A stretch of 58,819 nucleotides of DNA. Source: Novosphingobium sp. GTDB lineage: Bacteria; Pseudomonadota; Alphaproteobacteria; Sphingomonadales; Sphingomonadaceae. The notes under the pieces were generated by a model. That model made no database searches. It was given only the letters and a program-made list of their open reading frames with translations, and was not told where the DNA came from. Each line of letters begins with the position of its first letter. The first letter of the stretch is position 1. The stretch covers positions 1-58,819 of the forward strand of contig JAGREN010000059.1 in the NCBI GenBank assembly GCA_020446505.1, read 5' to 3'. This document shows, one piece after another, positions 16,561-24,860 of this stretch. The position numbers were made by a program, and so were the translations under genes.

Positions 16561-18701
16561 GCTGCCTCTGCTCTCTCTCCGGCAATCTCGGCCACGGCAC
16601 GTGCCGCGCCCCAGATTGCGCCTTCAATATAGCCAACGCCGCCGGCATCGCCGATGACGTGAACGTGGTGTCCGACCGCACGCAGTTCGTCGGCCAGTGC
16701 CGTGTCGCCGTGCGCTCCCTTGGCGACGATGACGGTGTCGCAGGTGGCCTGTTGCGCTGCTCCTTCGGCATCGGTCCAGGTCACCGCCTTTGCGCCGATC
16801 GCGATGTCCTTCGCTCCGGGCGCGAGGCGGACGCCGTGCTCTTCCAGTTCCTGAAGCAGGCGCATCCGGCGAAGCAGGGTCAGCCCGGCTCCGAAGCGCG
16901 GCGCCTCGTCGACGACTGTCACTTCGCGCCCGCGCTCTTGGAGGAACTCGGCCAGTTCGACGCCGACCAGTTCGCCGCCGATGATGACGACCTTGTCGCC
17001 AAGCGGCATCCACGCATGGGTTGCCTTGCGCACGACATCGAGATTGGCCGTTGCCCCGGTCGCAGCGCCCACCTTGGTCGCAATCCGCGTGAACAGACCG
17101 GTCTTGCGCTTGAGGTCGCCCGAAGTGTCGCCGAACATCATGCGGCGCAGGTCGTCTCCGGAAAGCACATGGTCCTGCTCCGCACCGGGAATGGCCGGCA
17201 TGTCCCGCACGGCGCCTGTGGCTACGATAACCGCGTCAGGCTTGAGCGATGCGAGCAGGGCAGGGGTGGCCTTCGTATTGAGACGCACATCCGCGCCCGA
17301 GTTCTCGACTTCGCGGATCAGCCATTTCAGCAGGCGCTCGTTGGGTTCGTAGGCCAGCCCGGCAAACCGCAAGGTGCCGCCAAGCCGCTCGCCGCTCTCG
17401 ATAAGTGTGACCTTGTGGCCGAGTGCCCTCAGCCGCCGCGTCGATTCCATGCCGCCGGGGCCGCCGCCGATGACCACGACATGATCCGGCGTGGATGCGG
17501 GGGGAGGGGCGGGTTCGAACTCGCGCCCGCATTCGGGCCTCACCGCGCAGCGCGTATCGACGCCCATGTAGATCGCGCTGATGCAGGTGTAGCAGTAGAC
17601 GCAGGGGCGGATCTCGTCGCGCTTGCCCTCGGCCAACTTGCGCGGCAGGTGCGGATCGGCCAGCAGCTTGCGGCCCATCGAGATGAAATCGGTCTCGCCG
17701 TCGCCGATTGCGCGGTCCCCTCGCTCCGGCTCGACCCGGCCGGACCCGATCACCGGGATCGTGACGGCGCGCTTGATCTCGGCCACGCCGGGCAGGTTCA
17801 GGCCAGCTTCGTGCGGCGTATGCGACTGGGTGTGCAGCTTGGCCTGTCCGGTTTCATGCGCGGCACTGCAAGTGATCGCATCGACACCGGCCTCTTCGAC
17901 CAGCTTCGCGTTGAAGACGGCATCCTCGATAGTGAGGCCACCTTCGCGCCCTTCTTCCCGAAGGTCGAGCTTCGTCCAGATCGGGAAATCGGGGCCGACC
18001 ACGCGGCGCACTTCGGCGATGATTTCGCGCAGCAGGCGCGCGCGGTTCTCGCGGCTTCCTCCATAGCCATCGGTGCGGGTATTGCTCGCCGGAGAAAGGA
18101 AGGACTGGATGAGATAGCCATGTGCCGCGTGTATCTCGATGCCGTCGAAACCCGCTTCGACAGCCCGTCTCGCACCTTCGCCGAACTGGCGGACGACGAG
18201 GTCGATGTCTTCCTGCTCGACAATCTTGAGCTCGGGCATCTTGTAGCCAGCCATTCCCGCCAGCTCTTCCATCAGGAAATACTGCGTGAAATCGCCGCGC
18301 GGGGGCGGCGGAACCGAAGGCACCCACAATGGCAAGTCCCACTGCTGCGCCGAATAGCCAGCGACCTGCCCACCGTGATGCAGCTGCGCCGCCACCTTGG
18401 CACCGTGTGCGTGGAGCCTGTCCGTCAGCCTTTTCAGGCCGGGAATGAAGCGATCCTCGGAGATCGCCACTTGCTGCCACTGCACGCAACCGACCGGCCA
18501 GGCGACCGATGTGACGCCAAGAATGATGAGCCCGACGCCGCCCTTTGCCTGTTCCTCGTGATAGGCGATGATGCGTTCGCCAACCGAGCCGTCTTCTTCG
18601 GCCATGGATACGCCCATCGCAGTCGTCGCGATGCGGTTGCGTATCTCCATCGTGCCGATGCGGCCGGGAGAAAGCAGGTGCGGGAATGAGTTCGAGGTCA
18701 C
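16557..18701 (-). CDS. Fe-S flavoprotein of the 2,4-dienoyl-CoA reductase / TMADH / BaiCD family
   Basis: Large 714-residue oxidoreductase. The N-terminal Old Yellow Enzyme TIM barrel (about 1-350) binds FMN and includes HAAHGYLIQSFLSP and TRTDGYGG. A 4Fe-4S site follows, with cysteines C-x2-C-x2-C-x11-C in CVYCYTCISAIYMGVDTRC; the middle spacing resembles trimethylamine dehydrogenase rather than FadH (x3). The C-terminal half carries an FAD/NAD(P) Rossmann unit (VVIGGGPGGMEST) and a second nucleotide motif (KVVIIGGELVGVELAEF). Known relatives reduce enoyl-CoA or dienoyl double bonds, dehydrogenate steroid acyl-CoA (BaiCD, BaiH) or demethylate amines. Start is GTG at 18701 with GGGAG about 8 bases upstream. 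It lies 15 bases past the LLM gene and is coupled to the next SDR. Confidence 0.88.
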   Translation of the reverse strand: MTSNSFPHLLSPGRIGTMEIRNRIATTAMGVSMAEEDGSVGERIIAYHEEQAKGGVGLIILGVTSVAWPVGCVQWQQVAISEDRFIPGLKRLTDRLHAHGAKVAAQLHHGGQVAGYSAQQWDLPLWVPSVPPPPRGDFTQYFLMEELAGMAGYKMPELKIVEQEDIDLVVRQFGEGARRAVEAGFDGIEIHAAHGYLIQSFLSPASNTRTDGYGGSRENRARLLREIIAEVRRVVGPDFPIWTKLDLREEGREGGLTIEDAVFNAKLVEEAGVDAITCSAAHETGQAKLHTQSHTPHEAGLNLPGVAEIKRAVTIPVIGSGRVEPERGDRAIGDGETDFISMGRKLLADPHLPRKLAEGKRDEIRPCVYCYTCISAIYMGVDTRCAVRPECGREFEPAPPPASTPDHVVVIGGGPGGMESTRRLRALGHKVTLIESGERLGGTLRFAGLAYEPNERLLKWLIREVENSGADVRLNTKATPALLASLKPDAVIVATGAVRDMPAIPGAEQDHVLSGDDLRRMMFGDTSGDLKRKTGLFTRIATKVGAATGATANLDVVRKATHAWMPLGDKVVIIGGELVGVELAEFLQERGREVTVVDEAPRFGAGLTLLRRMRLLQELEEHGVRLAPGAKDIAIGAKAVTWTDAEGAAQQATCDTVIVAKGAHGDTALADELRAVGHHVHVIGDAGGVGYIEGAIWGAARAVAEIAGERAEAA

Positions 18702-18716
18702 TGGATCGCTCCCATC

Positions 18717-19601
18717 CTAGAACTTGCCGATCACCGCGTCGGCGAACATCTTCATGATGTCGAGCTTTTCCTGGAGCGGCTGGCTGTCCAGCTCGTTCAC
18801 ATAGGGATCGCGGAAGCCGGTGATGAAATCGGTCACACCCAGTTCGACATATTCGGAAAACAACTCGGGCGTGATGTCGGGCATGAAGGGCGCGAAAATG
18901 CGGAACGGCTTGTCCAGCGTGCCCAGCTCTTCGCGATACTTGCGGATCGACTGGGCGATAGGTCGCACCACGTCGATACCGCCGCCTGCGACGAGGAATC
19001 CGTCGTGGCTGGCCGAGCGCTTGAATGCCTGTTCCGAGTGACCGCCGATCAGGATCGGCAGAGGCTTCGACGGTACCGGATTGAGCTTGATCGGTGGCAG
19101 GTCGTAGAATTCGCCGTGATATTCGAAATAGCCGCCCGCGCTCAGGCCTTTGACGATATCGATGCATTCGTCGAAGCGTTTGCCCCGCTTTTCGTAAGGC
19201 AGGCCCATGATCTCGTAGTCCTCGGGCCAGACGCTGAGCCCCACGCCGAAATTAAAGCGGTCGTGTGTGAGCGCGGCTAGCGAGGAAGCCAGCTTGGCGG
19301 AATAGACGGGAGGACGGATCGGCAGCTTCACGACATTCGTGGTGAGTTCGAGCTTCTCGGTGACCGCACCCATGGCTGCGGCCAGCACGAAACTTTCGAT
19401 GAAGGGCTTGTTTTCGAGGAAATCCCGGCTGCCGTCCGAATTATAGCTGTACTTGGTGTCAGAATGCTGCGGATAGCAAATGCTGTCCGGAATGAGAGTG
19501 CCCGAATAACCGTTCGCTTCCGCCGCCTTGGCAAGCGGGATGAAATAGTCGGGATTGGTCATTGCCTCGGCAAAGTGAAAGCGCACGGTTTTTCCTTTCA
19601 T
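18717..19601 (-). CDS. LLM-class flavin-dependent oxidoreductase
   Basis: Luciferase-like monooxygenase family protein of 294 residues using F420 or FMN. The barrel signatures are visible: TLIPDSICYPQHSD near the N-terminus, ELTTNVVKLPIRPPVYSAKLA, then GVGLSVWPEDYEIMGLPYEKR and PLPILIGGHSEQAFKRSA. Members oxidise alcohols or C=C bonds or insert oxygen, depending on cofactor. The start used is ATG at 19601; an upstream TTG gives only three more residues, and the ribosome binding site is poor. The gene is 15 bases upstream of the Fe-S flavoenzyme start and 62 bases downstream of the TonB receptor. Cofactor and substrate are unknown. Confidence 0.87.
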   Translation of the reverse strand: MKGKTVRFHFAEAMTNPDYFIPLAKAAEANGYSGTLIPDSICYPQHSDTKYSYNSDGSRDFLENKPFIESFVLAAAMGAVTEKLELTTNVVKLPIRPPVYSAKLASSLAALTHDRFNFGVGLSVWPEDYEIMGLPYEKRGKRFDECIDIVKGLSAGGYFEYHGEFYDLPPIKLNPVPSKPLPILIGGHSEQAFKRSASHDGFLVAGGGIDVVRPIAQSIRKYREELGTLDKPFRIFAPFMPDITPELFSEYVELGVTDFITGFRDPYVNELDSQPLQEKLDIMKMFADAVIGKF

Positions 19602-19663
19602 TCGGAGCAAGTGGCGGCGCCAGGCTTATTGCCCAACGCCACCGTCTCACCACTTCAGCTTCG

Positions 19664-22255
19664 TCAGAAGGCGATTTCCGCCTCGATCCCGAAGGTCGCG
19701 GGGTCTCCATAGATCGCTGTGCCGAAGCCAAGCTGGCCAAGGTCGACCGAGCGGGACAGGTATTCCTTGTCGAAGATGTTCTTGCCCCACAGCTGCACGG
19801 CAAGCTTGTTCCCGTTGCCGATCTCGATCTCGCTGACGCGAAGCTGGGCGTTGAACAGGCTGCGCGCCCCGCTGCTCGTTTCGGCCTGGAACGGCGCGGT
19901 CAGCGGATTGGGGAACAGCGCCTGCTTCGACGTATAGGTCCAGCCAAGCCGGGCTGTGAGCCGAGTGTCGCCGGACCCGATCGTGTCTGACCAGGCAATG
20001 GAGGCGGCGCCGGTATATTTCGGCGCAAGCCCCGGCGTCACGACCGAAGCGATGTTGCGCAGGTCGCCGTTGATGTCGGCTGCCGGGAGCTGCTTGACCT
20101 TGATGTCGAGGTAACCGAACGACCCTTCGAGCAGCAGGGCATCAGTCAGATTGACCGCCGCTTCGGCTTCGAAGCCGGTGTAGGTGGTCTTGCCGGCATT
20201 GACGACCTGCGTGCCAAAGCTGCCTCCGCCCACGATCGGGATCGGCACGGTGACTTGCTGGTCCTTGTAGATGTTGTGGAACGCAGCGAGGTTAAGCCGC
20301 GCACGACCGAAGTCGAACTTGGCACCGACTTCATAGGCGTCGATCTTTTCCTCGTTGAACGGGATCAGCGCAATCTCCTCGTTGACGTCAGGCGTTGCCG
20401 GATTGTCCTGCTGCGTCGATTGCCGTGCGTTGAAGCCGCCCGAGCGATAGCCGCGCGCCGCCTTGGCATAGAGGTTGATGCGGTTGGTCGGCTGGTAGTC
20501 CAGTGTGATGTGACCCGTCGGCTGCGAGAACTTGGCCGATCGCTTGTTGAGGGCGAGGTCGACTGCGCTGGTGTAAGGCGTCGCGCCGTTCTGGAAGCGT
20601 TCGAACTCCTTCTTGTCCCAGGAGTAGCGCAGACCCACGGTTACGCCGAAAGGAGAATCGGCGCCTCCCGGCCGGTATGTGCCTTGGCCATAGATCGCGT
20701 AGGACTCGCCCCTGGCGAAGTAGCCGAGCGTCGATTGCTGCGGAATGATCCGGTAGCGGGCCGGATTGGCAGCACGGAACGCAGCTCCAAGCGGCCCGAA
20801 GCTCGCATCGGTGAAAACGGCCAGATTGGTATCGAGCACAAAGCCGAAATTCTGCGGATTGAGCTCGTAGCCACTCTCCTTGAAATAGAAGCCGCCGAGC
20901 ACCCATTCGAACGAAGAGCCAGTCCCGCCGACAATTTCGAGTTCCTGGCTGAACTGCTTCTGGCGTCGCGTATTCTGCGCGTTGAACAGGCCTTGCACTA
21001 CTTCCGGTACCGGCGTCGCCGCGATGAACGGCGCGAAAGCGGCCTGTGCGGGAGGCAGAACGAAGCCGATCAGACTTTCGGGCATGCCGTTGAACAAGGT
21101 GGCTTGCGAGAACAGAGGTCCTTTCAGAGTTCCCATGCCGTCAAGATCGGTGCCGTAGATCCTGTTCTTCCACCAGCGGAAGGCGGTGGTCGAGCGGATC
21201 AGGATAGAGTCTCCTGTCCATTCCAGCCGGGTCATATTGCCGTAGACCTGATCCAGAGCCAGCCCGTTGGACTCGCTGCAAACCTTGTCAAGCCGCTTGA
21301 GGCTGATCGAGGCGACTGGCTGCGAACATTGCGATTCGAGCACGGTCGCTTCGTTCAGATAGCCCAGCACATTGGCGGGCTGGACCTGGGCGAAGGTGTA
21401 GCCGCCGATGGTCACGTTCGGGCGGAAGGTGCCGTCGCCTACCGCCGCAAGCTGGTTGTAAGGTGCGCCGCCCTTGGTCTGGGTCCAGTCGAACACGTTG
21501 GTGAGCAGCAGGTTGTCGGCAATGTCGGCCTCAAGAGCGACACGCACGCTGTGCGTCTTGTAGCTGCCGGGATCCTTGCTGTCGTCCGGCTCGAGCAGGT
21601 TGTCGAGGATGCCGTCGCGTGCCTTGTAGAGATAGCCAGCCGAAATCCGCACGCCGCCCCGGTCGCCGGTATTGAACGAGAGGCGGGCAAGCTGGCTGTT
21701 GTAGTTCCCGTAGCCGAACTTGAGTTTCAGGTTGGCGTCGTCTGTCGGGCGCTTGGTGATGTAGTTGATCGCGCCGCCCGTCGTGTTGCGACCGAAAAGT
21801 GTGCCCTGCGGACCGCGCAGCACCTCGATGCGCTCGATCTCGCCGATCTCGAAAGACGCAGCGGCAGCACGCGCCAGATAGACGCCGTCGAGGTAGAGGC
21901 CGATCGGCGAATCGAAGCCCTGCGTCTCGTCGCCGGGGGTCGGAATGCCGCGGATCGTCACCACTGCGGCGGTGGCGTTCGTGGTCGCTCCGCTGACCGT
22001 GACGTTCGGCGCGACGGCGGAAAGATCCTTGGTTTCGCTGATCCCTCGAAGTTCGACTTCCTGGGCGGAGACGGCCGTGATCGCGATAGGCGTTTCCTGC
22101 AGCGTCTGTTCGCGCTTGTTGGCAGAAACGATGATGACGTTGGAATCCTCGTAGGCTCCCTGCGGTGTGCTGGATTGCGCCAAGGCAGGTGTCGCGCAAA
22201 TCGCCAGCGTGCTCGCGCCGAGCAGGCAGAATCGTCTCGTGGTTTTTCCAGTCAT
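19664..22255 (-). CDS. TonB-dependent outer-membrane receptor
   Basis: Outer-membrane beta-barrel transporter of 863 residues. A cleavable signal peptide is evident (TTRRFCLLGASTLAICATPALAQ), followed by a plug domain with SNVIIVSANKREQTLQETP, IRGIPTPGD, YLDGVYLARAAAASFEIGEI and the conserved EVLRGPQGTLFGRNTTGGAI segment, then the barrel ending in the usual terminal phenylalanine (IEAEIAF). In sphingomonads such receptors often import carbon substrates other than siderophores; the catabolic setting supports that here. It starts at the ATG preceded by GGAGAGGGACGAA. It is probably the first gene of the leftward run with the LLM, Fe-S flavoenzyme and SDR genes, driven by the promoter at 22307-22346. 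Confidence 0.93.
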   Translation of the reverse strand: MTGKTTRRFCLLGASTLAICATPALAQSSTPQGAYEDSNVIIVSANKREQTLQETPIAITAVSAQEVELRGISETKDLSAVAPNVTVSGATTNATAAVVTIRGIPTPGDETQGFDSPIGLYLDGVYLARAAAASFEIGEIERIEVLRGPQGTLFGRNTTGGAINYITKRPTDDANLKLKFGYGNYNSQLARLSFNTGDRGGVRISAGYLYKARDGILDNLLEPDDSKDPGSYKTHSVRVALEADIADNLLLTNVFDWTQTKGGAPYNQLAAVGDGTFRPNVTIGGYTFAQVQPANVLGYLNEATVLESQCSQPVASISLKRLDKVCSESNGLALDQVYGNMTRLEWTGDSILIRSTTAFRWWKNRIYGTDLDGMGTLKGPLFSQATLFNGMPESLIGFVLPPAQAAFAPFIAATPVPEVVQGLFNAQNTRRQKQFSQELEIVGGTGSSFEWVLGGFYFKESGYELNPQNFGFVLDTNLAVFTDASFGPLGAAFRAANPARYRIIPQQSTLGYFARGESYAIYGQGTYRPGGADSPFGVTVGLRYSWDKKEFERFQNGATPYTSAVDLALNKRSAKFSQPTGHITLDYQPTNRINLYAKAARGYRSGGFNARQSTQQDNPATPDVNEEIALIPFNEEKIDAYEVGAKFDFGRARLNLAAFHNIYKDQQVTVPIPIVGGGSFGTQVVNAGKTTYTGFEAEAAVNLTDALLLEGSFGYLDIKVKQLPAADINGDLRNIASVVTPGLAPKYTGAASIAWSDTIGSGDTRLTARLGWTYTSKQALFPNPLTAPFQAETSSGARSLFNAQLRVSEIEIGNGNKLAVQLWGKNIFDKEYLSRSVDLGQLGFGTAIYGDPATFGIEAEIAF

Positions 22256-22306
22256 TTCGTCCCTCTCCATTTGATATTTTCGTTATTTCAATGGCTCTGC
22301 TACGTC

Positions 22307-22346
22307 ATTTTATGGCAGCATCGAGGGAATCTGCAATCAGTTGCAG
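22307..22346 (-). promoter_or_regulatory. Candidate promoter and overlapping palindrome for the TonB receptor
   Basis: On the minus strand TTGCAG (22336-22331) and CATAAA (22314-22309) stand 16 bases apart, a reasonable sigma-70 pair about 50 bases upstream of the receptor ATG. The -35 box is one arm of a perfect inverted repeat CTGCAA-TCAG-TTGCAG (22331-22346), placing a possible repressor site directly over the promoter. Spacing and symmetry are observed; function is inferred. Confidence 0.35.
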
Positions 22347-22374
22347 GGTAATCCATAATTATGCGGAAATCGGC

Positions 22375-23631
22375 TTATCCCATTGATTTTCGCATCTCGT
22401 CCCACTCGTTCCACAGGCGGCCGCGCATTTCCGGTGCGGCTATGGCGACCAGAGCGTCGGCCCGCGCATCGATGCCCTTGTCGCGCAGTTCGGCCACGCC
22501 GTATTCCGTAACGACCGTGTCGACATCGCTGCGCGCGATGCTGGCTGTCGGGCGATCAAGCCGGGCCACGATGCGTGATAGACTGCCGCCTTTGGCAGTA
22601 GCGGGGAGGGCGATGATCGAGCGCCCGCCATCGGAGGCCGTGGCTGCTCTCATGAAGTCAGGCCCACCGCCGACCCCGCTGCCGAGACGGGATCCCTGCC
22701 ATTCGACATTGACCTGGCCGAACAGGTCCACTTCGAGGGCGCCATTGATGCTGGTGAGCCGGGGCAGGGCGGACAATGCGCAGTGATCGTGCGTCTCGAG
22801 CGTGGTCGAAAACCGGACGTGGCCGGTTTCGGCGAGCCAGTCGTAAAACTCGCGTTGCCCCAGCGCAATGCCGGCCAGATGGTCAGCGCCGCTCGCTAGC
22901 GCGCCTGCCTCGGCAAGCGTTCGAAATCCGGGCGTTACGAGGCCCGAGCGAAGGACCAGTCCGCGATGGCTGGACAGGTGGTTCCAGATCGCTCCCGGCG
23001 CGCCGCCGATCCCGGCCTGCACATGCGCACCTTCGGGAACCAGCGGAGCGATCCGCGCGGCAATGGCCTCGGCTGTTACTCCCGCCGGGCGCTCGTCCAC
23101 TTCGACGAGCGGGCTGTCGAGAGTGATCGTTGCATCTGCTTGCGCGATGGGCAGGGATAGTGCGCCCGCAATTGTCGGCATGGCCGGGTTGACCACGGCG
23201 ACCCTCCGGCGCGCATTCTTCCAGGCGAGCGTGACGAAATCGCTGGAGATGCCCAGCGAAGCGCGCCCCTGTGCGTCAGGCGGAGCGACATGGGCGAGGG
23301 CGAGATCGAAGTGCTGCGAGGCGATATGTCGGGCCGCGCCGTGATAGGAGAGCGGCATGAGCGAAACACGGCGCTCCGCAAAGCTGCGTGCCATGACTGC
23401 CGGTAGCATGAAGGTCTTAACGCAGGTCGTTTCAGTGAGCCCGGTATAGTCCAGCGTCTCGTTGATGCCGGGCACAAGGCAGCTCGTAAATTCAACGCCT
23501 GCGGCCTGCTCGGGCTTCCCGGCAAGAGCTTCGGCAAGGGCCAGGATTTCTCCGCTGGCGCCGGGCAGATAGACCGATGCGCCGGGACGTAGTTCCTCAA
23601 GCAGGGCATCGATGCCCTCGCGTTCCTCCAT
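22375..23631 (-). CDS. Acetyl-CoA hydrolase / 4-hydroxybutyrate CoA-transferase family protein
   Basis: Class I CoA transferase with both catalytic halves in one chain, 418 residues. Features are PGASGEILALAEAL near the N-terminus, the central AHVQAGIGGAPGAIW glycine loop, and the C-terminal INGALEVDLFGQVN segment typical of the family, then GGGPDFMRAA. It should exchange CoA between acetate or another acid and an acyl-CoA, or hydrolyse acetyl-CoA. The start at 23631 is chosen because residues upstream of it look non-coding and would overlap the divergent promoter; AAGGGAA lies about 12 bases away. It is divergent from the epimerase-like gene and just downstream (119 bases) of the receptor promoter region. 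Confidence 0.85.
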   Translation of the reverse strand: MEEREGIDALLEELRPGASVYLPGASGEILALAEALAGKPEQAAGVEFTSCLVPGINETLDYTGLTETTCVKTFMLPAVMARSFAERRVSLMPLSYHGAARHIASQHFDLALAHVAPPDAQGRASLGISSDFVTLAWKNARRRVAVVNPAMPTIAGALSLPIAQADATITLDSPLVEVDERPAGVTAEAIAARIAPLVPEGAHVQAGIGGAPGAIWNHLSSHRGLVLRSGLVTPGFRTLAEAGALASGADHLAGIALGQREFYDWLAETGHVRFSTTLETHDHCALSALPRLTSINGALEVDLFGQVNVEWQGSRLGSGVGGGPDFMRAATASDGGRSIIALPATAKGGSLSRIVARLDRPTASIARSDVDTVVTEYGVAELRDKGIDARADALVAIAAPEMRGRLWNEWDEMRKSMG

Positions 23632-23753
23632 TGCCGCAACGTTCCCTTTCGCCCGTTTCAGGTATGCACTTGCGCGAAATGGCCTGTCCTGCAAGCTGCG
23701 GGTTTGACAGCAGCAGGCCAATTCGCTCTCACGCAGGCGAAGGAGAGGCACAT

Positions 23754-24857
23754 ATGGGCGCGACGGCGCTGGTGATTGGCGGTTCCGGGCCGACCGGACC
23801 GTTCATTGTCGAAGAACTGCGCGCGCGTGGCTTCAGGGTCAGCGTCCTCAATCGCGGCGTGCACCCTTATCCTTTTCCGGACGACGTGGAGCGCATCGTG
23901 GGCGATCCCCACTTTGCCGAACAGATGCAGGCGGCCGTGGAAGGGCGGACTTTCGATGTCACCGTGGCAACCTACGGGCGGCTGCGAGTTACGTCTCAGG
24001 TCATGGCCGGGCAGACCGGTCACTTCATCGGCGTAGGCGGCTGCGTTGGATATCGCGGTTTTGTCGACCCGCGAGAGAACTTCCCGACCGGCTTGATGCT
24101 GCCGGTACGCGAGGACGCGCAAATGGCCGAGGCAGGCGATCACGAGTTCGAACAACAGGTGGCCCGTGCCGAGGCGTCACTGTTCAATGCCATCCCCGGA
24201 GCAACCTTGTTCCGGTATCCCTATGTCTACGGACCTCGGCAGGTTACGCCGCGCGAATGGTCGCTGGTGCGCAGGGTCTTGGATGGCCGGCGTTCCATCG
24301 TGGTGATGCACGGCGGCATGACTATTTTCTCGCACATCTATTCGGAAAATGCGGCCCACGCGCTGCTGCTGGCTGTCGACCGGCCCGAAGTGGCTGCTGG
24401 AAAGGCTTACAATTGCGCCGACGACCAGCAGGTCGAACAACGGCAACTCATAGAGATCGGTGCGCGCGCGCTGGGCGTGGAGATGGAGCTGATCTCGATT
24501 CCGCAGGTGGAGCAAGCGCAGCGCGCATTGATCCAGCCCGTTCCCTATCACTTCATGGGCGACGTTACCGCGATCCGCACCGAGCTTGGCTACCGGGATA
24601 TCGTTTCAGCGCCGGAGGCGATTGCCCGCACGGTCCTGTGGTATCGCGACAATCCGCTGGAATACGGCGGCGAATATGAGCAGCGCCGCAAGGACGTGTT
24701 CGACTATGAAGCAGAGGACAAGCTGATTGCGATCTACCGCGATTACGTCGCGGCGGTCGAAGCCGTGGAGTTCCGGCCACTCCATGAGAACTACGCGCAC
24801 CATCCCTACGCGCATCCCAAGCAGCATCGACAGGGTCGCGACGAGCGGGGGCGCTGA
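23754..24857 (+). CDS. NAD-dependent epimerase/dehydratase-like extended SDR
   Basis: Extended SDR of 367 residues with the Rossmann motif LVIGGSGPTGPFIVEEL at the N-terminus, a Tyr in FRYPYVYGPRQVTPRE, and the downstream substrate-binding half IPQVEQAQRALIQPVPYHF. Relatives reduce or epimerise nucleotide sugars or dihydroflavonol-type ketones; the glycine pattern GGSGPTG with a short second loop resembles the RNA-binding/NmrA-like atypical branch, so its activity is uncertain. The start is clear: AAGGAGAGG seven bases before ATG. It converges with the MFS gene, only 3 bases separating the two stops. Confidence 0.8.
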   Translation: MGATALVIGGSGPTGPFIVEELRARGFRVSVLNRGVHPYPFPDDVERIVGDPHFAEQMQAAVEGRTFDVTVATYGRLRVTSQVMAGQTGHFIGVGGCVGYRGFVDPRENFPTGLMLPVREDAQMAEAGDHEFEQQVARAEASLFNAIPGATLFRYPYVYGPRQVTPREWSLVRRVLDGRRSIVVMHGGMTIFSHIYSENAAHALLLAVDRPEVAAGKAYNCADDQQVEQRQLIEIGARALGVEMELISIPQVEQAQRALIQPVPYHFMGDVTAIRTELGYRDIVSAPEAIARTVLWYRDNPLEYGGEYEQRRKDVFDYEAEDKLIAIYRDYVAAVEAVEFRPLHENYAHHPYAHPKQHRQGRDERGR

Positions 24858-24860
24858 TCT

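Noticed and set aside
16659-18689. 676-codon open frame opposite the Fe-S flavoenzyme
   Set aside because: Same antisense effect; the minus-strand frame has complete cofactor and cysteine motifs, the plus-strand frame none.
20255-22351. 698-codon open frame opposite the TonB receptor
   Set aside because: The receptor reads cleanly from signal peptide to terminal Phe; the opposite frame has no recognisable domain or ribosome binding site.
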